Below are positions 4,894 through 5,340 of a DNA stretch of 5,340 bases, piece by piece. A model generated the notes under the pieces. It saw only the letters and a program-made list of their open reading frames with translations, was not told the origin of the DNA and made no database searches. The first letter of the stretch is position 1, and each line of letters opens with the position of its first letter. The position numbers and the translations under genes were made by a program. Origin of the DNA: Bacteroidota bacterium (GTDB lineage Bacteria; Bacteroidota; Kryptoniia; Kryptoniales; JAKASW01); contig JAJYGB010000535.1 of assembly GCA_021785235.1 (NCBI GenBank), positions 1 through 5,340 of the forward strand, in the 5' to 3' direction.

Positions 4894-5340
4894 GAAGAAT
4901 GGTTTCAAAGTCTTCCTCGTAGTCTCGGTCATGCTCCTTGTTCTCTGGTTCCTTTCGCTCCTTGGCGGCGTTTTTGCCCTCCTGATCATCTCTTTCCTTC
5001 TCTCCTTCCTTCTTTCCCCTGTGATCGAGGCACTGGAGGTGAGGGGAGTAAGAAGAGTATATGGGATTCTCATGGTCTACGCTGCCATAGCCGTGGTAAT
5101 TTACGTGCTCCTGAGTACGTTGCTGCCGCCTTTGATTGCACAGGTTGTGAGCCTCGAGAGCGCGGTCAAATCTCCAAACTTCGGGAAGCAAATCGAGGCC
5201 GTTCAGGCTGAGCTCCAGGCCAAAATGCCTTTCATAAATTTCGGTGACATCTCCGACAAGATTGGCCAGGTACTGGTCCAGCTCGCGAGCAAGTGGCTTG
5301 AAATCCTTACGAGCGCCGGGTCCGTTCTGCTGATGCTCGT
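4877..5340 (+). CDS. AI-2E / PerM-family (UPF0118) membrane protein, 5' part
   Basis: The frame is open from ATG 4877 to the window end; 154 full codons are visible, roughly the first 40% of a usual 340-400-residue family member. A short basic N-terminus (FKKNGFK) leads into two closely spaced hydrophobic helices (about 11-29 and 31-47), the family-typical FLLSFLLSPVIEALEVRGVRR (40-60), a third helix (about 62-84), then LLPPLIAQVVSLES. An extended amphipathic region follows (about 92-143, with FGKQIEAVQAELQAKMP) and a new hydrophobic stretch starts at 144. This order matches the AI-2E exporter/PerM family, whose members have been linked to autoinducer-2 export or Na+/H+ antiport; the substrate here cannot be told. 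The gene starts 17 nt before the recX stop with its own strong Shine-Dalgarno, so it is translated independently though probably co-transcribed. The C-terminal half is not seen. Confidence 0.85.
   Translation, partial: MLSIFKKNGFKVFLVVSVMLLVLWFLSLLGGVFALLIISFLLSFLLSPVIEALEVRGVRRVYGILMVYAAIAVVIYVLLSTLLPPLIAQVVSLESAVKSPNFGKQIEAVQAELQAKMPFINFGDISDKIGQVLVQLASKWLEILTSAGSVLLML
4994..5017 (+). repeat. 12-bp near-perfect tandem duplication within a pyrimidine-only tract
   Basis: Units 4994-5005 (TTCCTTCTCTCC) and 5006-5017 (TTCCTTCTTTCC) differ at one base and encode Phe-Leu-Leu-Ser twice in the second hydrophobic helix of the AI-2E family protein. They lie within an uninterrupted pyrimidine run, 4989-5020. 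It is probably a by-product of Leu/Phe/Ser codons, perhaps helped by slippage. Confidence 0.5.

Noticed and set aside
4342..5073. Long minus-strand open frame (243 codons) opposite recX and the AI-2E family gene
   Set aside because: The product is Arg/Ser-rich with no recognisable motif, and the + strand genes have diagnostic motifs throughout. It is a codon-bias shadow.

Overview
This window is a compact run of bacterial housekeeping genes, all on the + strand: pgsA (3' part) – pgpA – cinA – thpR – recA – recX – AI-2E/PerM-family membrane protein (5' part). Base composition looks balanced to slightly GC-rich. I found no tRNA, rRNA, CRISPR array, insertion sequence or phage gene. The organism is a free-living-type bacterium with PG-based lipid synthesis and a standard RecA/RecX pair. 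The PgsA and RecA sequences and the gene order would suit a member of the Bacteroidota/Chlorobiota/Ignavibacteriota (FCB) side of the tree, but that is a guess from protein flavour; a deep-branching Gram-negative of another phylum cannot be excluded.

Layout. Positions 1-1012 hold a phosphatidylglycerol module: PgsA makes phosphatidylglycerophosphate and PgpA removes its terminal phosphate. The two genes overlap by 23 nt. A 116-nt gap with a small stem-loop and a GTTCAA/TTGAAC dyad follows. cinA (1129-2376) encodes a full-length two-domain protein with an N-terminal nucleotide pyrophosphatase-type domain and a C-terminal NMN amidohydrolase (PncC-type) domain. After a further gap of about 115 nt comes thpR, a 2H-family RNA 2',3'-cyclic phosphodiesterase. 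Both HxTx motifs are intact, but there is no conventional start codon where the family begins. recA (3146-4225) and recX (4249-4893) follow at close spacing. The last gene, an AI-2E/PerM-type transporter, starts inside the end of recX behind a strong Shine-Dalgarno and runs off the window.

How the genes fit together. recA and recX are a functional pair (recombinase and its modulator). cinA and thpR are frequent neighbours of recA, and the lipid genes upstream probably share only transcription. Tight spacing and overlaps suggest one or two transcripts. The most likely internal regulated point is the thpR-recA junction, where several short dyads cluster before the recA ribosome binding site.

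The region is ordinary overall and I see no convincing undescribed system. The most useful oddity is the thpR start: the codon aligned with the family's initiator Met is ATA, and a TGA lies three codons upstream in the same frame. The small dyads around cinA and recA are candidate regulatory sites, but each is short enough to occur by chance.
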